Shown: positions 60,371-64,000 of the stretch, in pieces
How positions within the stretch are numbered: the first letter of the stretch is position 1
Layout: every line of letters begins with the position of its first letter
Source: Saxidomus purpurata
Lineage: Eukaryota > Mollusca > Bivalvia > Venerida > Veneridae
Length of the DNA: 64,000 bases
Reading direction: 5' to 3'
NCBI GenBank assembly: GCA_022818135.1
Contig: JAFMSR010000015.1
Coordinates: 29,613,193-29,677,192, forward strand
Notes under the pieces: model-generated
Seen by the model: the letters and a program-made list of their open reading frames with translations, nothing else
What the model was told of the DNA's origin: nothing
Databases searched by the model: none
Program-made: the position numbers and the translations under genes

Positions 60371-60501
60371 TTAATCAAGTGATTTCATATTGGCCTTGTT
60401 ATTTGTCCGAGGGTGGTCGTATTGGCCCAAGGCCGAAGGCCGAGGGCCAATACGACTGCCCGAGGATAAATAACAAGGCCAATATGAAATCACTTAATTA
60501 A
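60371..60501. repeat. Long near-perfect hairpin, fifth type
   Basis: Arms 60371-60428 and 60444-60501 (58 bases each) around a 15-base loop. The arm reads TTAATCAAGTGATTTCATAT, then TGGCCTTGTTATTTGTCCGA, and ends TATTGGCCC. TATTGGCC/GGCCAATA words recur downstream at 60970-61070. Confidence 0.9.
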
Positions 60502-60510
60502 TGATAATTT

Positions 60511-61141
60511 TATTATTCAACTTTACAATATTGGCTAAATAAACAAGAATATAAAGAGAATCTAACATGTTCATGAGTTGTGGATAAGGAAATTCCATCC
60601 AAGGGTTGAGATACGTCACAAAAATGAGGCTCTGCCGAGTTTATTTGGACGTATCTCAACCCGAGGGTGGGATTTCCTTATCCACAACTCACTGGACATG
60701 GTAGATTTATTTTCTCACCGTTTTAATCGCATTTTCACACAAGTAAGAATAAATAAATATACAGGAGGGGTATGAAAACATGAAAATCACCTTTTTCTCG
60801 AATTTTACTTCAAAACTGTTATGGATGGATAGAAAATGATCTAACTAAGAAAATGAATACCCATAACTCTATGTTTATTTCGAAAATAAAAATTTTACAG
60901 TCATTTTTTGATATCAGCATGAGTCTAAAAACAAAATGGCGTCGTTTAAAAATCTAACGGAAGTGACTTTTCCGTATTGGCCATCTCTTTTAAACCAATC
61001 AGATTGCTTGAATTCCATATTGGCCTTGTTTTCTCGTATTGGCCGTGCTTTTTCATATTGGCTCAGTTAGGCTTTGTATTAGCTCTACCTGTTCATCAGG
61101 TGCATTGTCAAACAGGTGTAATATTGTAAAGTTGAATAATA
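60511..61141. mobile_element. Element with 22-base perfect terminal repeats enclosing a fold-back element copy
   Basis: TATTATTCAACTTTACAATA followed by TT (60511-60532) is exactly complementary to 61120-61141. Inside are an inverted third copy of the fold-back element (hairpin 60575-60690, body to about 60955) and a stretch with repeated CATATTGGCC/CGTATTGGCC words (60970-61070). The corresponding site in arm 1 of the inverted duplication lacks all of this, so it is a nested insertion younger than the inversion. No transposase. No clear target-site duplication. Confidence 0.7.
60575..60690. repeat. Hairpin of fold-back element copy 3
   Basis: Arms 60575-60617 and 60648-60690 (GAGTTGTGGATAAGGAAATT and its partner), loop about 30 bases. 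Same sequence family as 14784-14893, inverted. Confidence 0.85.
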
Positions 61142-61920
61142 ATACGTGGTTTTGTTTCATTGTATGACTCTTAAGCAAACTCATGTCGAATTTAGGCGAA
61201 ACTGACGAAAAACAAAAAAAATCTTTAGGAAAAGTGATTTTAATGACTTTTACTAGTATTATAAACTCCTTTGTAGTTCTCGTTTTCTCAGTCAAAGGTT
61301 ACACATAGATTTTCAAGTAGATGTGTTTGATTGCTTTCGAAGTGCAACTATTTTGTCAGTAGTGTTGTTTAGGCTCACTCTCCTATCTTTCACCAGAAAG
61401 AAAGAATAATTTCCGTTAAAAGGTTACCTTATAATAAATGTAATAGCCCAAATTATGCTGCTCCTTCGCGATCTGATCATTTGTACAGACAGGGAATGCC
61501 TCTGCTGGTTCACATGTTTTCATTCTGAAATGATGCCAATATAAAACAAGATAGCGTATACCCTGAACATATAACCAGAGGCATTGCGAAAAAGAAACCA
61601 CCAGAATAAAATAATTTGTGAACAATACAGACAATTTAAGTGCAATCTGTATTATGATGCACTGTTAGTTTTATTTGCTCTGGTTGCGTAACCTAAAACA
61701 AGAGCATTCAAGAAAGATGACGCCAAAGCTATTTATGAAGCATCAGCGAATGACGAAATGTGTTTCTGTCGTGTTTATGTTGCACGAGTTGTACTTAGGT
61801 ATAACGGGAGAACGGCTTAACCTTACAACATTTTTGTTGTCTTTTAACCATGCATTTAATCTATACATAAAACAAACAATCAGCCTAACTTTTGAATGTG
61901 AACAAAATGTAGAGAAAAAC
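61142..61920. other. Putative intron sequence; no separate gene
   Basis: Lies between the two cysteine-rich exons on the minus strand and matches the 25.37-26.0 kb interval of arm 1. A TTTCGTCAG acceptor-like word (near 61199) is kept in both arms, but the following bases are not conserved as codons. Confidence 0.4.
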
Positions 61921-62118
61921 TTACGACTGTTTTTGCGTTTCTTTAAATATGAGTTGTGATCCTGTCACTTCACATGGAAGTGTGCCAGGCGGACATCTAC
62001 AGTTCTGTATGAAGCGTGACTCCAGTCTTCCGGTTCCGTCACCATGGTCCCGTGTGAAGTTGAATATGTCCGCACATACCTCTCCTTCTCTACAAATATC
62101 CATGTCACCCTCAAATCT
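61921..62118 (-). CDS. Cysteine-rich exon, open copy (unrecognised family)
   Basis: On the minus strand an acceptor (TTTCTTTTCAG) precedes R-F-E-G-D-M-D-I-C-R-E-G-E-V-C-A-D-I-F-N, then G-R-L-E-S-R-F-I-Q-N-C-R-C-P-P-G-T-L-P-C, and the frame stops at 61921-61923. Five cysteines, among them C-R-C-P-P-G-x-x-P-C, suggest a small disulfide-bonded extracellular domain; I do not recognise the family. A perfect GTAAGT donor overlaps the stop (exon end 61925). If the next exon is 60236, either reading ends Q-K-Q-S-stop, because TC plus A and then TAA also gives serine and stop. The paralogous copy at 25178 is broken, so this may be the only functional one in the window. Upstream exons would lie towards or beyond 64000. 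Confidence 0.6.
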   Translation of the reverse strand, partial: RFEGDMDICREGEVCADIFNFTRDHGDGTGRLESRFIQNCRCPPGTLPCEVTGSQLIFKETQKQS

Positions 62119-62846
62119 CTGAAAAGAAAGAACGTACATATAAATATAAGATATATAACAAAAAAGCGTCTGACGGATACCTGTTCTGAATTATAGTCTG
62201 ATTTTTAACTTTTATTATCCGAAATTTTTAAAAGATAAATCGCAGACTGAACAATTTTCGTGTATTACATACAATTGAAGACCTGTAGGTCTGGCTGTCT
62301 CAAGACTAGTTACGAGACTCGATGAAAAGTGAAATGTTTAAAATATAAAGTAATTACTGTATTTAATTTTACGAAGAAAAAGTGTCAGTACTATCAATTT
62401 TGTCAAATGATAGGAAATAGATTCATTGAAATGTATAAGTTTGAATAAGCTGTAAGCATAAAGAAATTGAATGACATTTATTTTGTTTAATGTTAGGCAA
62501 TATACTTGTAAACATTTGTTTTTAACAAATGTAAGATGTTGAAGGCAAAATTCGATCCCCGCCCAGGCTCATGATAATGATATAAACGGATTGCTTCTTC
62601 ATACATTTGTATTTGAAAATAAGAGAAGAACTTTTTAAATTCTTCTTAAATTGATATAAAATAGCCAACTGGCTATCCTACATCACAGAAATTGACGGCC
62701 ATGCTTAAATGTCCTTAAAATATTTGATGGTACAAATAACGAATGTCACATTAACATAGAAGTATAAATGTGTAAATCTTTGTGTGCCCGGTTACGAAAT
62801 GCTAATATTGACAATATTTATTCCATTCTCTTTGGAAAAAAAGAAA

Positions 62847-62965
62847 TCATGAGATGTTCTGTAAATTGTTCTCTATGTGTCATAGCGACAGTGTCACATA
62901 ATGTTGCAGACTACAAGCTGCAATTGTTACATGCTAGCACGCAATCGAAGAAATATAATGCTTAA
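62847..62965 (+). other. ORF block kept in both arms of the inverted duplication, copy 2
   Basis: Partner of 24318-24440: K-E-I-M-R-C-S-V-N-C-S, then S-H-N-V-A-D-Y and L-L-H-A-S-T-Q-S. No domain or splice site settles whether it is coding. Confidence 0.25.
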
Positions 62966-64000
62966 TTCGTTGAATAAATCATGTAAAGCTACTAGTTACT
63001 ATGGGAAATGATGATCAATAAGAAAAATAAGACGTAGTCACTAGAGACTGAGTTTTGATGACACAGGTTTTTGCGATTGCTCTAGAACAAATTTAAAATA
63101 TATCACCTATGTATATTTTCTGTTCAACGCAGATCTTGTCGCATGTCGGTTATTTTTTTATACAAACTGTGGAGTGTTGAAATATTTGAGATATCAGAAA
63201 CATGTTTTTCTGAAGTATCAGTAATTGTATTGTGTAATCGCAAAAAAAATCATATAAACAAATTTCCAGTTCCAACTTTCAGTGGCACTCTAAATAGCTG
63301 AACACTAAAGGCATGTGCAACAAACAAACGAAAACAACTCAATTATACTATCTCTCTAATAAAGTTTCAAATGAACAGAAACTCCTGTAAAAAGTTGTTA
63401 GATCATAGTCACTTCAATTTCTGAAATGATCCTATTTAACGTTTAATGTGAAGGGCAGTATTCTCAGTGGCAATTCTCCTTAGAAATAAGGTGTGTTCAT
63501 CGAGACATTACTGATTAAATAACAAACAGTGTACATGATGCTCAAATGTCAAGATATGTTGGCTTGTAATGATTTGCCCTAGTAAAATGACAGAATCACT
63601 TGCTTTGGTAAAAAAACTTGATGCAACTATTCTGATTAAGAGCGGAAGATTCGGTAAACCAAAATAGTTATAATTGTTATTACAATATCAAAATATTTTT
63701 ATTATTTTATGTGTGTAATGAATTTAAGAAAGGATAAGATGATTATTTGTGGAAATCTGTAGGGTATATTTAACCAGCATAATTTATGTGGTCGTTTTCA
63801 AAAATATTCTCTGTAATAGCAAGCGTAATTGTCCAATAGTTCAATGAATATTCAGAGGCGGCTGTTTAGCCTATTCTTTGTTTAGGAATAACCAAAGAGT
63901 GAACTAATGATTTGTACCCATTCCTAAGGTGAAAATAGTCAAATGAATAAGTTGCACATCTTATCTGCTTGGCTTTAACGTAACTAATTTCAAAGGATCA

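Larger units (their letters stand above)
59170..64000 (-). repeat. Arm 2 of the large inverted duplication, truncated by the window end
   Basis: Reverse-complement partner of 22.89-27.08 kb. It carries an insertion of about 780 bases (60.36-61.14 kb) where arm 1 instead carries a 175-base MITE, both close to the same ancestral position after TGAAACAAAA. Between the listed features (62.97-64.0 kb) no gene is seen. Confidence 0.75.

Noticed and set aside
60578..60775. 65-codon ORF reading through a hairpin
   Set aside because: It is explained by the fold-back element; the two arms give repeated peptide pieces in opposite sense, and the frame is not kept in the other copies.

Overview
This is AT-rich animal DNA with introns and no sign of bacterial gene density. 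Two tRNA-headed SINE families, a metazoan-style spliced Myb/SANT-like gene, GT/AG splice sites, (CATT)n, (TTA)n and (CAAA)n microsatellites, MITEs and fold-back elements all point to a metazoan. The SINE tails and general repeat style look molluscan, most likely a bivalve. That assignment is from memory of repeat style, not from a search. No complete, undamaged protein gene lies in the window.

Layout. 1-6500: a minus-strand gene with a Myb/SANT-like DNA-binding exon at 5827-6266 and two downstream exons at 509-647 and 1-217 that join in phase. It carries two frameshifts, and its 5' flank (6300-6493) looks like a PIF/Harbinger terminus packed with Myb-type AAC-x-G motifs. The 5.2 kb intron holds a MITE and a SINE. 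7.3-18.9 kb and 27.1-40.9 kb are two diverged copies of one long segment in the same orientation. 22.9-27.1 kb and 64.0-59.2 kb are two copies in opposite orientation, and the second runs off the window end. Shorter copies lie at 21.1-21.7, 44.8-48.7 and 52.8-54.1 kb (the last inverted). The window is therefore a patchwork of old tandem and inverted segmental duplications, cut by later transposon insertions whose empty sites can be read from the paralogous copy.

Inside the duplicated segments sit small exon-like blocks of an unrecognised family: a signal-peptide-like exon (four damaged copies), a cysteine-rich exon with C-R-C-P-P-G (an open copy at 61921-62118, a frameshifted copy at 25178-25371), and a second Cys-x-Cys exon (open at 60063-60236, broken at 26285-26362). 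They may belong to one secreted cysteine-rich gene that has been duplicated and is decaying, but the exon joins cannot be proven here. Further isolated exon-like ORFs (20379-20606, 42245-42435, 51602-51813 and others) are unrecognised.

Regulatory candidates: an E-box plus octamer pair with fixed 4-base spacing kept in three paralogous copies, a CRE next to a possible first coding exon at 10.8 kb, and a 1.1 kb tandem array dense in TCAAGGTCA (extended nuclear-receptor half-site). A roughly 360 bp tract of homopolymer runs at 41.27-41.63 kb is probably a sequencing or assembly artefact.
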